Part shown: positions 12,231 to 23,392 of the stretch, piece after piece
How the letters are laid out: every line of letters begins with the position of its first letter
How positions within the stretch are numbered: the first letter of the stretch is position 1
Assembly: GCF_040436345.1 (NCBI RefSeq)
Contig: NC_133218.1
Span: 4,962,484 to 5,026,483, forward strand
Direction: 5' to 3'
Source: Pagrus major
Lineage: Eukaryota; Chordata; Actinopteri; Spariformes; Sparidae
Length of the DNA stretch: 64,000 nucleotides
Position numbers and translations under genes: made by a program
Notes under the pieces: generated by a model
Told to the model about the DNA's origin: nothing
Database searches by the model: none
Seen by the model: only the letters and a program-made list of their open reading frames with translations

Positions 12231-12750
12231 CGAGCATGGATTTGTTTTGAAAGCTCAGAGTTTGAACACACTTAATAATTTATTTATTTTTCTCGCCTAT
12301 TTTCATGCAAAAATGAGCCTGCAGATGACCTGTAACTGCCCCTATCAGCTGGGAAACACAGTGGGTCCACATCATACAGTCATGGTCCAAGTTCAAATTT
12401 TACAACAATATCACTAAAAATGAACACTTAACTCTTGTTTTTCTCATGAAATATCCAGATACCTGGCAAAAAATGTCATTTTGTGACCCACAATTCCCCT
12501 GCCTGAGAGTAACAGGGGCAAAAACTTATTATAGTTCTTTATTTCCCTTATTTACACTAAGTTTGTGCATATAGAATAGTCAAAAACTATTCAAAAACAG
12601 CCTATTCAAAGAGCAAAACATATAAAACTGCATACATTTGCATAATTTCCAAGTTTAGGGCTTTAAAAACTGATTTAAATTATATGACTGGATTTGAAAT
12701 CCATGATGTGGGGAATTTGCAGAGCTCAGCTGTTTAATGTAGAGAGGTTG

Positions 12751-12987
12751 AAGGAAAAGTTAACTCAAAAATGAAAATTCAGTCATTCAAATGATATACT
12801 CACCCCCCATGCTGATGGCAAGTTAGGTGAAGTTTTTGTAGTCCACTAAACATTTCTGGAGCTTCACAGGAAAACAGCGTCACAGCATTCTCCAAAAACA
12901 ACTGACCAAAACTTCACCTGACTTGCCATCAGCATGGGGTTCAGCAGATAATGACTGAAATGTCATTTTTGGGTGAACTTATCCTTT
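12751..12987. mobile_element. Fold-back MITE (AAGGATAAGTTCA family), copy 1
   Basis: The ends are inverted: AAGGAAAAGTTAACTCAAAA on the left and the complement of AAAGGATAAGTTCACCCAAA on the right. The inner arms also pair around CATGCTGATGGCAAGT. A larger relative lies at 17898-18514. It is non-coding and resembles an abundant teleost repeat. Confidence 0.8.
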
Positions 12988-13516
12988 AAACTTAAAGCAA
13001 CAGTTCATGCTCTTTCTTTGTTTTCTGACAGTAGGTTGAAGATGAGAAAATAAACAGCGACCACCACTCCCGTATCTCTGTGTTAAATATACAGTTAAGG
13101 CTACAGCAGCTGCTTCGTTTTGGCACAAACACTGGAAGCAGGAGGAAACAGCTTGTCTGAGCCGGAAAGAAAAGAGTCCTCCCAGCACCTTTGAAGCTGA
13201 CTAATTAACATGTTATGTCTCACTGGTTTATTTCTTGGCTCCGAGCAGTAACTTACCGGAATCTGTGCTGGTTGCTGGTTGAAACCAGCTGGTTGTACAG
13301 CTTCAAAATATAAAATGGGGTGCTGCGAGATGGTCAGTATTTCAATTACATGTATTTAAGATACATATTTAATGATGTATTTTGTGTTTTTGTATTTTGC
13401 ATTGCAAAAATTACATGTAATTTGTAGCGACATACCTAAAGAGCTTTTATTTGTGTATTTGAAATACTAAAAGTACATTTATTCTCAAATAAAACACATT
13501 TTTTTCCCTCAGGTTT

Positions 13517-13669
13517 AAAGGTGCTGTTTTTTTAAGTTTTAAAGGTGCTGTTTTTTTGAGTCTCACTCCCAACTCTTCAATAACTGATGCTTTAAGATGG
13601 CAGCCGGCCATTTTTTGACAAGTTGGGAATGAGAATCAAAAATCAACTTTTCTTACAAATAGCACCTTT
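13517..13669. mobile_element. Degraded hairpin MITE with duplicated left end
   Basis: The core 13541-13669 has termini AAAGGTGC / GCACCTTT and inner arms related to the hairpin at 9097-9262. Immediately before it, 13517-13540 repeats the left terminus (AAAGGTGCTGTTTTTTT), forming a 24-bp tandem duplication of the end. Confidence 0.75.
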
Positions 13670-13855
13670 AAACAGTCGGAAAACAACTAACAATTAGCCT
13701 TTTAATGACCTTTGGCTTTGAATCAGTCTGTCTCTTCTGCTATTTTCTACTTTGTCATACATCTTAGAAATAGACTGACTTCATTGCACTTACATTCATC
13801 GCTCTCGAAAGAAGCACCTGCTGCGATGTGACGGACTGGAGCTGAAACAAATCCA

Positions 13856-14333
13856 TTGAAACTTCACACTTCAGATATCTGCAATGAAGGGACTTTTTTG
13901 ACATGGAGATTAAACACAATGGAGTTCACATTCAAAGAATATAGAAAAACATCGAATACAGTAGCACCGCCTTGTCAGAGAGAGCCGGGTAAGAAAGCAG
14001 ACTTTAATGTTTCGTCACAAGACAGTTCTATTAAACTATCCTGCTTACCAACAGAGAAATCCTCGAGCATTTCAAAGTTTGTGTCGGCCATATCTGGGAA
14101 ATAGCCCCATAGCTATTGTTTGTTTGTAGTGTTTGGGACCTTTCTTTTACCTGCCCTTACTATCCTGCCATCACAGTTTGAGGTGAGCTGGTAACTAATC
14201 ATGGATAACGCATGTGTGAGCCACATGCACCAATATGACTGATTAGCAGGTTGAAAGAGGAATATTAAAGGAAAGGCAACAGTAATTTCAATTATATTTC
14301 ACTTTAAGTATTTTATTTTGAAATTTTGTAATA
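13856..14333. other. Intergenic, no supported gene
   Basis: An 82-codon open frame at 13856-14104 has no recognisable motif, no convincing start context and no flanking exon. I do not call it a gene. Confidence 0.4.
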
Positions 14334-15055
14334 TACGGAAGCCCTAAAGGGCCATGCATTCATACATTTTATTTCCTCCATTTTTTCTCGAATTATTATC
14401 TCGAAATAACAACTGCCGTTTTCCCGAGATAACGGGATAATTTTCTCGAGATCTTGAGAAAACAAAACGATAGTGTAGTTTTTTAAATCATTGCAGGAAA
14501 CATCATTCGGTGTAGCAATGTCAGAGGAGGAGGAGCATATCGATCACCGCGTCACATATCTTTTCAATCAAGGCCTGACAGGCTAAAATAGCATTATGCC
14601 TTGCTATTACAGATAATATACACATTAGTGTGTGTAATTTAAAAAGACGGTTAGCAAGGCTTCAGCTATATCGGCGGCGCAATCTAAGTGAGCCTGATGT
14701 TGTCATTAAATGACGAGATCTCGAATTAATTATATCGTTATTCGGTAAAACAAAGTTTCGTTATCTCGAGATCTCGAGAAAATTAGCCCATTATCTCGGG
14801 AAAACGACAGTTGTTATTTCGAGATAATAACTCGAGATCTTGAGAAAACAAATGAAATTAACTCGATATCTCGGGAAAACAAAGTTTCGTTATCTCGATA
14901 TCTCGAGAAAATTATCCCGTTATCTGGGGAAAACGGCAGTTGTTATTTCGAGATAATAACTCAAGATCTCGAGAAAACAAATGAAATTAACTCGTTATCA
15001 CAGGAAAACGGAGGAAATAAAATGTATGAATGCATGGCCCTTTAGGGCTTCCGTA
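14334..15055. mobile_element. Palindromic non-autonomous DNA transposon
   Basis: The outer termini TACGGAAGCCC / GGGCTTCCGTA are perfect inverted repeats continuing for about 45 bp (GGCCATGCATTCATACATTT and complement). They are flanked by GTAATA at 14328-14333 and 15056-15061, a 6-bp (or 7-bp, GTAATAT) target-site duplication. The arms are packed with CTCGAGATCTCGAG-type palindromes and ATAACAACTGCCGTTTTCCC. The right arm contains a 129-bp tandem duplication (units starting at 14751 and 14880), and the left arm lacks about 40 bp present on the right. The centre (about 14480-14740) is unique and non-coding. No transposase is present. The superfamily is uncertain. Confidence 0.9.
14751..15008. 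repeat. 129-bp tandem duplication inside transposon arm
   Basis: Two units begin at 14751 and 14880 with CAAAGTTTCGTTATCTCGA and run through TTGTTATTTCGAGATAATAA. The divergence is a few per cent by eye. Confidence 0.85.
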
Positions 15056-15119
15056 GTAATATTTTGAAAGTGTTATATGTTTTTAAATTAACATTTCATT
15101 TTCACAAAATAGTTTTGGG

Positions 15120-15290
15120 ATTCCTCCACATACCACTAGAGGGAGCCATAGCTTGATGGACAGTATTCGTGCCATTCTCTGTTGGTTGGCAGATGTTTCT
15201 TATATTTGCACAGAGCTTGGCTAACTGTTTCCCTCTGTTTCCAATCTTTGTGCTAAGCTAAGCTAACTGGCAGCTTCTCCTTTAACAGAG
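15120..15290. repeat. Dispersed fish repeat fragment
   Basis: It contains CACTAGAGGGAGCCA and TGTGCTAAGCTAAGCTAACT, phrases common in teleost dispersed repeats. A complementary-looking fragment (AGTTAGCTTAGCCTAGCATA) lies near 27080. The boundaries are approximate. Confidence 0.4.
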
Positions 15291-16560
15291 GGTTTCATAT
15301 CAGTATCAATCTACTCTTCTAACTCTGTCTTCTTTAAGCAGCAACCTCAGCAGTTTGTTGTAAAGCTTTACTAAACCTACAAGAATCCATTTCTCCACGT
15401 TCTCTGCCAAATCATTTCCAAACTTCACTTCTCGTCTTATTTCTTTTGTGCTCCTGAGAAAACAGTGTTGTCAAATTCAGCTCAGTCTCAACCTCTCTTC
15501 TAAATGATCACCAGAGATGGGAAAAGGCTGTTGCACTAGAACAAAATAAGCTCCTGTTTCAGTTTCCAAACATGGTAATTGCTGTTTTTTTGCTCATTCA
15601 TGAGCAGCTGGCACACTTTGGTTTATGTGGTGGAGAGGAAAAAAAAGTCCTCATGGTGCAAACACTAGCCGAGTCAGAGATGATGATGCTGCTGAAGAGA
15701 ACAATGAGGAGACAGAGCAGCAAAAAGAGAAATGATATAGACAGGAGTGTATGCACAGGAGAGAAAGCAGGACTGTGATGGGGGTCTGAAATCCAACGGA
15801 GAAAAAGGGGAGCCAGCGCCTGGAGTCTAACAACTATTAATAATGTATCAGGGGGTGTCTGCCACACACGCTCCTCATTTGGAGACACAAACTACACCTC
15901 ATCAACCAAAACACCAGGGAGGCAGCAACACTTTGAGCATCTGCAGCACAGCAGCCCGGGTTAGTGAAGTCTACCACCCATCTGTCCCTCTGTGACCTCA
16001 CACAGCGACGACACATCACAACACAAACTCTGCACATCATTAGCATCATTATTAGCATTTTTATTGTTAAAAATGGATAACATAAAGAAGGGAAATGATT
16101 TTTTAATCGACTCATTCAAGAGGGGAAAAAGCAGCAGATAACAGGATGACTGGTTGTTGCATCTGAAATGTTGCTGAGTACGTTTACTTTTGACTCATAT
16201 TCTTATATATCCTCCTGAGACCCAGAAGAAAAAAGTTTTGATATTTAGATTTTTTTCAGATAATTAAAGTATTGTGGTTGAAAGAAAGATGTTACAGAAA
16301 AAAAAATGAAAAAATGTTATTTATTGATCTTTTATCATCTGTCCCTTGTAGTGGACATCGGGTCTTGTTTGATCACAGAATGTAATGATGCAATGTAATG
16401 TTATTACATTCATTTTCCTGTGGATTTCTGTTTTAACACAACATTAACATTATTGTTTGAACATTAAAACAGATTTAGGAAACATATCTGATCACAAACA
16501 TCCTTTTAACAAACAACTCATAGTGGTGCTTTTTGATTAAACTGCATTCTGCACACTTAA
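15291..16560. other. Intergenic, no supported gene
   Basis: Overlapping open frames of 60-96 codons occur on both strands between 15572 and 16115, with no family signature, and are best read as chance. No repeat structure was recognised. Confidence 0.45.
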
Positions 16561-16619
16561 ATAGATAGTCACTTAAAGCTGGGATGTTAGGTCATGTCAC
16601 ACATAGCACTAACAACTGA

Positions 16620-16979
16620 TCATGCATGGTGTAACAGGAAGCAGTTCTTGGTCTTTGAAACACACAAAAACATGTTACATTTAATACACTTGACAAATGT
16701 TTTCCCTTTGCGTCCTTCTCTCCTGCACCGTGCTGCATGAACTGCCTCCACCATCTTTGGCAAATGGAGCGCCCTGTATTTTTTGACATTGCCATTGGGC
16801 TGTGGTTCAACAGGCCTCCTCTTCTTTGTCTGAATGTACTCTTCGTCTTCAGTGCTCATCTCATCATCATTGGCGACCCTGTCAACCTGTTGACCTCGAT
16901 GACCACCCTGTGCCTGAGCAATCATTTCTTCATCCAGCAGCAGCTTGAAGTCAAAGTACTGCAGCCTCTCCTTCTCTGG
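16620..16979 (-). pseudogene. piggyBac-type transposase, C-terminal remnant
   Basis: On the minus strand an open frame (ATG at 16925, stop at 16620; 101 codons) ends in a cysteine-rich segment, ARC-x12-C-x2-C-x4-C-x6-C-x4-HH (around KCIKCNMFLC and NCFLLHH). This is the zinc-ribbon pattern that closes piggyBac-like (PGBD) transposases in fish. The frame continues upstream to about 16979 (KERLQYFDFKLLLDEEM) and is then closed by an in-frame stop. The catalytic DDE core is missing, as are recognisable terminal repeats, so this is a truncated relic. Alternative reading: a domesticated fragment; nothing here shows expression. Confidence 0.55.
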
Positions 16980-17027
16980 TCACCCAGAGACCTGGTGGTC
17001 TGAGCTGCAGCGACGCGTGCAGCGATG

Positions 17028-17890
17028 GAACGCAGTTACTCAAGTACTCCACTTCAGCACAAACTTGAAATACTTCTGTTTTACTTGAGTGTTTCTATTT
17101 GTGCTTTTATTCTACAACATTTCAGAGTGAACTTTTCACTTCACTACATCTATTTGATAGCTGTAGTTACCGATTACCTTGGAAATCAAGATTTGATATA
17201 CAAACGTACTGTGTGATGATCTCATGAAATATGATGCACAAAATAAACTACTAGACAGTAAATGATGTATAAAGGGATGTAAATGATCAATGATTAATTG
17301 ATTAATCTGCGTTAATTGAACCAATTAAAAATGCTCAAAGTACATCATTTTTAATCTAAAATATACAAAAAGCCAGTCTGTCCAAACAATATTTGTACAT
17401 TTTAGCCATTTAGTAGCCTCAATTTGTTTTGGATTTTGTTGGACTAGACTACTAACGACTGATGGGAGCTCTGTAATTAAAATTACATCATTATTTTGTG
17501 TTATTTAGTTTAGTATTATTCAAGTAACCAGGTGCTTCTCTTAACTCATTACCTCCTGGTTAAAACGATTTTCTACTCAAAAATCGTCCAATATATTTAA
17601 TCTGTTAGGCCTATTATTGATTAACCACCTATGGATTTCTAAGGGAGCTGACAATCGATTTAAGAAATTGCTTTAATTGCTTTCCTTTCCTAGTTGCATC
17701 TGTAATATATATATACACATATGATATATCATTTTTCTGAGTTTAAACACTTTTAGTTTTTACTTGTTACCAATAATACCACTCTTACTTTCACTGACAA
17801 TTTCAATCCAGGACTTTTGCTTGTAACGGAACATATTTCTATTGCAATAATGCTACTTTTACTTGAGTAAAGGACCCAAAATAAGCTGAA
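17028..17890. repeat. ACTTTTACTT-type dispersed repeat
   Basis: The left part has AACGCAGTTACTCAAGTACT, TTTTACTTGAGTGTTTCTAT and CACTTCACTACATC; the right part ends TTTTACTTGAGTAAAGGACC. These resemble an abundant teleost dispersed repeat, also seen at 20380-20620 and 29985-30390. The exact ends are uncertain. Confidence 0.55.
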
Positions 17891-17897
17891 CCTATTT

Positions 17898-18305
17898 AAA
17901 GGATAAGTTCAACCAAAAATGAAACTTCAGTCACTATCTACTCAACCCCACACTGATGGAAAATCAGGTGAAGTTATGCAGCGACAAAACATTTCTGGAG
18001 CTTCACAGCAAAACAGAGCTGCGGCATTCTCCCGAACGACTGAAGTAGATGGGGACTTGTTTTAAAACAGAAAGAAAAAAAATTGATTTGAATAGATGTT
18101 ATTTACACTCTTTTTAAAGCTGAAATCTTCACTGTATACTGTAGCAGCTAAGCTAAAAGCGTTAGCGTGCACCACGTCTGAAGTGGGTGCATGAGCTCGA
18201 CCACACGTCGAGGGTGTAAATAGCGTCTTTTCTAATCAGTGCTCAGGGCTTCTGAAGACTTGGATTACACTGGACGAGCTGTATGGAGCCATTTCATGGT
18301 GGTTT

Positions 18306-18338
<33 letters not shown>

Positions 18339-18514
18339 TTGTAGTTCTTTAGCATGTTAAAACCTCATCTACTTCAGTCGTTTAGGAGAATGCTGCAACG
18401 CTTCATTGTTGTGAAGCTCCAGAAATACACAAACTACAAAATTTAACCTGACTTTCCAAAATAGCAGTGAGAAGATGATGACCACATTTTCATTTTTGGG
18501 CGAACGTATCCTTT
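17898..18514. mobile_element. Fold-back MITE, copy 2 (long)
   Basis: The termini are AAAGGATAAGTTCAACCAAA on the left and the complement AAAGGATACGTTCGCCCAAA on the right. Inner arms pair around TGGAGCTTCACA and GACTGAAGTAGATG. The centre carries a (GTT)n run. It is related to the element at 12751-12987. Confidence 0.8.
18307..18336 (+). repeat. (TTG)n microsatellite
   Basis: About ten GTT units lie in the centre of the fold-back element. Confidence 0.95.
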
Positions 18515-19790
18515 AACTAATTTCTATATCTATAACAATGCATCAGATTTTGTAAACTCATCTTATATTTTGTTTGAAAAATCTGAATCTGTGAAGTGAT
18601 ACCTGTCAAATAAATGAATTCAGAACGATATTTCCCCCTGAAAAGCGGTGGACTAAGAACAAAAACATTATAAAGAAATATCCGCCAGTACTCATATGTA
18701 AATGAAATCTAAATATTTGATGTGTCTTTTAAAGAAATTAAGAGGTAAATGTTTAATATTTGCGCTGTAAGCCTTTGAACCTTCTTACACTCATCTAGAA
18801 ACCAAAAACAAAGTGCCTTCAATATTTAAGAACGTTTGCATCCACAACAATGACTCACTGAATGCTTAATGTGAGAGGTTGTGCTGATGTTACAGAAACA
18901 TTGGGGGCTTGCCACAGGAGGCTCAGCTTGGTTTGCATGAGAGAGATGAAGAGGAGGAGGAGGAGGAGGGCATTGGCCTGAAGCGAACTTGTTACTTTTC
19001 CTCATTAACAGTCAATAAAAGAAGCACACAGTGCTCCAAGACCTTTGCGTCCCTGCTGTGATGCACTTTAATTCCCTGTGATGTCTCCAAAAGATGCAGC
19101 TCTGTAGCCTGAGGTCACCGAGTGATAAATGAATTAATAAGAAAGAAAAACAAAGAGAAAATATCAAATCCAAGGGCAAAGTTTGAGGACACGCCCTTCA
19201 AGTCAGGCTAAAAATAAACTGCATGGACAAAAGCCTTTTAATACATCTTCATTATCAGCTGCAGGACCTGTTCACACCCAAACCTGAGCAGCTACTGTTT
19301 GACAACACTGACACCTTGTGGTCAGATGAGATGGTGCAACTGGTATAATATCAGGTAAAGGATCAGAAACACCTCAGTGTAAGGCAACAATAAAATTATT
19401 TGTGTCTCATTGTTGTGTTTTATTTATACACAAATTAAAGGAAAACAGAAACAAAGTGTTGCTGCACTATGATCCACACTTCACACACTTCTGTGTGAAG
19501 GATTAACATCCTGTCAAATGATATTCCCTCATGCAGCGTTTGAGTCATTTTCATGGATAACATTGTTCCCTGTATGAAATAATCTGCTCCTCTCCACTCA
19601 TTCATTCCTTTGATTTGTCATCATGTTTATGCGTCATGTAGACAATAGAAATCAAGATCAAACTGAGCTTTAACTAGATATTAAATAGTAATAGTAATAA
19701 TAAAAGTTACTGTACTAAAACAGCACCAAAACCCATGCATTTTTCATGTAATTACAAATTATATATTTTTAAAAGAAATGTAGATTCATC
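18515..19790. other. Intergenic, no supported feature
   Basis: No coding signal was seen. A short GAGGAG run (about 18950-18969) is the only simple sequence. Confidence 0.5.
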
Positions 19791-19794
19791 TCTT

Positions 19795-20770
19795 GTTAGT
19801 ATTAAAGAGACATACAGTTTGACTCAAGTACTTTGCAGTCCCAAAACAATTTTTCTTGGTCAAGTCAAGTCCTTAGTTAAGAAGTCCCATGTTCAGTGTT
19901 GTCTTACCTGCAGTATCTGGTCTTTACAAAGGGAAAGGACAAGGTATTAGTACCTGTCTAATAATTATGTATTTGGCGAATGAACCTAATCTGTTCAAAG
20001 AGTTGACCAATCATTTCATTTGTATTATAATTAGTGATATTCAGTCAAACAAATGTAATCACACATCGAAAACAAGAAAACAAATAACTTTATAAAAGCT
20101 GATTTATTTCTTCCCAATCAATAAATTATTCCTGACCCGTCACTTTTATACAGTGAAATACTGACAGACAGTCATTCGAGTCATTGTGTCTCAAGTCAAG
20201 TCACAAGTATTTAACGTCCAACTCATTTGTCAAGTTCTTTATTTTCTGTCAAGTCAAGTTACAACTCATCAAAACAGCGACTCGCCTTGACTCCAGTTCA
20301 CATTCTACCACTGAGTAACAAATAAATCAGTCTGGATTTCTTGAGACACTTAGATTAAAACACACACACCAAGGGTGAAAAATAAGCACTTGAATAAATG
20401 TTTTCAGGTATTTGTACTTCACTTGAGTTTACTTCTTCGCACTTCTACTTCATTTCAGGGGGAAATATTGTACATTTTACTCAACTACATTTATTTCACA
20501 GCTTCAGATACCACTTACTTTGAGCGACTACTCTGATGATTTTACATACAAATGTCACCACGATTTCAACATAAATCACAGTACATTGCATTGTATTATA
20601 TATTTAATGACGAGATGTGGACGTCACTGTTGATGTAGATGTCAATGTTTTGATGTCTTGCAACATCACTTGACAGAAAATGAATGACTCAAGACTGAAT
20701 TTGGACTTGGAAGTCATCGTGACTCGACTTGAGACATGATGACTCAAATTACTTGCATGTTGTAAGTACA
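19795..20770. repeat. CAAGTC-rich dispersed repeat split by another repeat
   Basis: TCAAGTCAAGT words recur at 19860-19870, 20190-20275 and, in complementary form, at 20640-20760 (GACTTGGAAGTCAT, GTGACTCGACTTGAG). Between them, 20380-20620 resembles the ACTTTTACTT family (TACTTCATTTCAGGGGGAAA, CTCAACTACATTTATTTCAC), suggesting one element inserted in another. The boundaries are approximate. Confidence 0.45.
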
Positions 20771-23150
20771 TAGGAGCTACAGAGTATTATCATCATCACC
20801 TGCAGGTTATACCACAGAATAGTTTAGTGTTGCAGTTGATAATGTACTTGGTTTCTTCACACCTCTGCTCTGACATTATCATTCTGTTCCCAAGACAGTG
20901 GATTTTAATCTGTTTATAATGAATTTTGAGGTATTTTTAAAGAGTAAATTAAAACTATCTGGAAATCTCATTTTTGGCGACCTCCAGTGGTTAAACCTGG
21001 TTAGTAAACTTTGACATCACAGCTATGATGTTGACTCTCTATCAGCTGATGATCAAACTTTAATCTTTCTATAAAGTGTTGGTAAACATACTGCAGAACC
21101 TTTTCTGTTTGGATTCAGCAGCTTCAATGTGAAACATGTTTTTTTCTTCTGTATTGTTTGCAATGTGGTGAGAACACGTGGTGTTTTGTTTACCTCCTGT
21201 ACTGAGCCGTTGATTCAGGTCATTACATTAGCAGCATGTCTTTACCTCCACCCAAACACAGCCATGTGCTGTGTTTGGGTGTGATCAGAGGTGCAACAGT
21301 CTTGACACCTTCACCCAGAGAAGGAGGAAGAAGGAAGAAGGAGTGTAAAGGGAGACACTACAGGTGAATGTGGTTAAAGGTTCTAACAAAGACATATCAC
21401 CATGCTACTTCCCCAGTTGACGAACCCCTCTGTTAAAACCTTCAGAATATAGATATGGAATAAAAGTGGAAAGTTTAGTTAATGTAAGTGCTGCTGACGA
21501 AGATTTCTGGCTCAGGTTATAAGGAAAAAAAACTTATTAGGAGAAAACGACCTGTAAAGATATGTATGGTAAAATCTATTAGTCTCTATCTAGTAGTAAT
21601 CTAAATTCTATTAGTAGGTTTTTTTTTTATTCTATGTTTAAATATGCACTGATTTTCATAAATATCCAGAACACATATCTGAACTTACATAAACACCTAA
21701 ATGTGCATTTTGGACGTCTTCTTTCTAAAAATGTTTATCAACATAACCTTTAAGAAAAGTTTTTACCTGGAGAATCTCCTCATTCAGTTACTCGCTGAAG
21801 GAAGTGCGACAAAAATATCAAATCAAAAACAAGAAAAGTTTCATTTTAACATCACAATAATACTCAGAGTTATGACGATCTGCTGTGACCTCCCTCTTTG
21901 TGTTTTTTTTCACCATATTCCTTCTTTGTTATCATCATTTGACCTTGTTTATATCCTCTGGCTCTCTCGAGGCATAACTCCCAGCTCCTGGCTTTGTTTA
22001 TACTGTTATACCAAAGCTTTAATGATTTACATATTATCTCACACATTAACTGTACTGACCGACTGTCTGACTGACTGCAGGCCAAACCAAACGGACCTCC
22101 AGTCAGACATAAATCTCCTGTCTGTTTATTTATTTTTGAGTGTTATGCCGTGGTGCTGCTCTGAGTCTGACTGCAGCTCCTCTGAGAGAAAACTCAATGA
22201 GATCCCAAGGTGCTCTGCTGCAGTGCATGAATTTCTTCCTCACACTGAGCTGTTGTGATCGCAGCTTGTAGTACAACATGGTGGAGTTCTGCAAGTGGAA
22301 AGCAAAGACAGATGTTTTGCCGATTGTGCTTAAATGTAGAGTTTAAAGTGACTTCATGATAAATGCTCTAAACGTATCTGATCTAATTTGAGCGAACTTG
22401 TAAATAGAAGTTTGTGGATTACGCATTTAAACCCAGAATACTTTGAGTTTTCCATCAGGCCTTTGAGATGAAGCATTAACTTATCTTTGGCGTTAAAACT
22501 CAAGCAGGCGTGACATTTTGTTCAAGGCTACTGAGCTCAAATCAAACATAAAACAAATCAAAGTATCATCGACGTTTTCTTTATTCGTGACACGAGCACG
22601 CTCTCAGCCGAACCACAAATAACGTCTCACATTTCCACTTCCTAATTCTGCGGTGGCGGTGAGGCGTGTTTGCTTTCATTACTTCAGAGTTTAAACAAGA
22701 TAACAGGCCCGGGGAGCTCGGCCGTCTCTGCTGGGCGTGATGGCCGCCGAGTCACAAGTCGGTTTGACCGGGGGGCCCCCTCTGTTGACTTTTACAGCCA
22801 GACAGATTCACACCCTTCATTCATGGTGTCAGCCTTATCTGGAGTGCCTGAATGTCAGGTAGCTCTTGTTAAGTTCACTGAGATTTTGTGGCAGGAAAAT
22901 GGCCTATATGGTCTCAGTTGCAGAACATTAATGTCAATCAGAGCTTGTGTTTTGTCACTGAAAGGATCTTTTTTTTTAAAGAAACCTGCTTGACCGGCTT
23001 AACTGTCATCTCTTTGTGAGAGGATAACAAAAAGAAGGGTTTGTTTTAAGATGTTTTGATTGAGGGTTGATGCATGATTCTGGTCTACTCTTGAAAAACT
23101 GGTCCTCCTCTTACCTCTGACTGACTGACTGTAAATGCCTCTGTGTGTGT
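20771..23150. other. Intergenic upstream of paqr5
   Basis: The longest open frame (185 codons at 21701-22258) is low in complexity, spans TA-rich and repeat-like sequence, and has no domain that I recognise, so it is not called. No conserved element or repeat family is identified with confidence. Confidence 0.45.
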
Positions 23151-23340
23151 GGGTATACACCTGTGTGCACACCTCCAGAGAGACAGAAGGAGGAGGAGGT
23201 GTGGCACAGGTGAATATTCTCACTGGGTTTGACGATGGGAGGAGATGAAGGGGACAAACCTGGAGGAAGGCATGGCAACACAAGCCTTTTAAAGACAAAG
23301 GCACACCCAGCCGCCAGCTTCAGTTCAGCTCTCCTCCCAG

Positions 23341-23376
<36 letters not shown>

Positions 23377-23392
23377 CCGTGCAGTGGTAGTC
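23151..23392 (+). promoter_or_regulatory. Probable paqr5 promoter / 5' UTR
   Basis: This is the segment directly upstream of the paqr5 start codon, more GC-rich than its surroundings. It has a weak TATA-like TTTTAAAG at 23287-23294 followed by CAGTTCAGCTCTCCTCCCAG and the CAG repeat. The position of the transcription start is inferred, and an upstream non-coding exon is not excluded. Confidence 0.35.
23342..23374 (+). repeat. (CAG)11 repeat in paqr5 5' leader
   Basis: Eleven uninterrupted CAG units end 18 bases before the paqr5 ATG, so the repeat lies in the leader if transcription starts upstream. The leucine-rich minus-strand frame is its shadow. Confidence 0.95.

Noticed and set aside
21701..22258. 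185-codon open frame, the longest in the intergenic region
   Set aside because: Low-complexity residues, no domain, and an unlikely start. Length alone does not support a gene in this composition.
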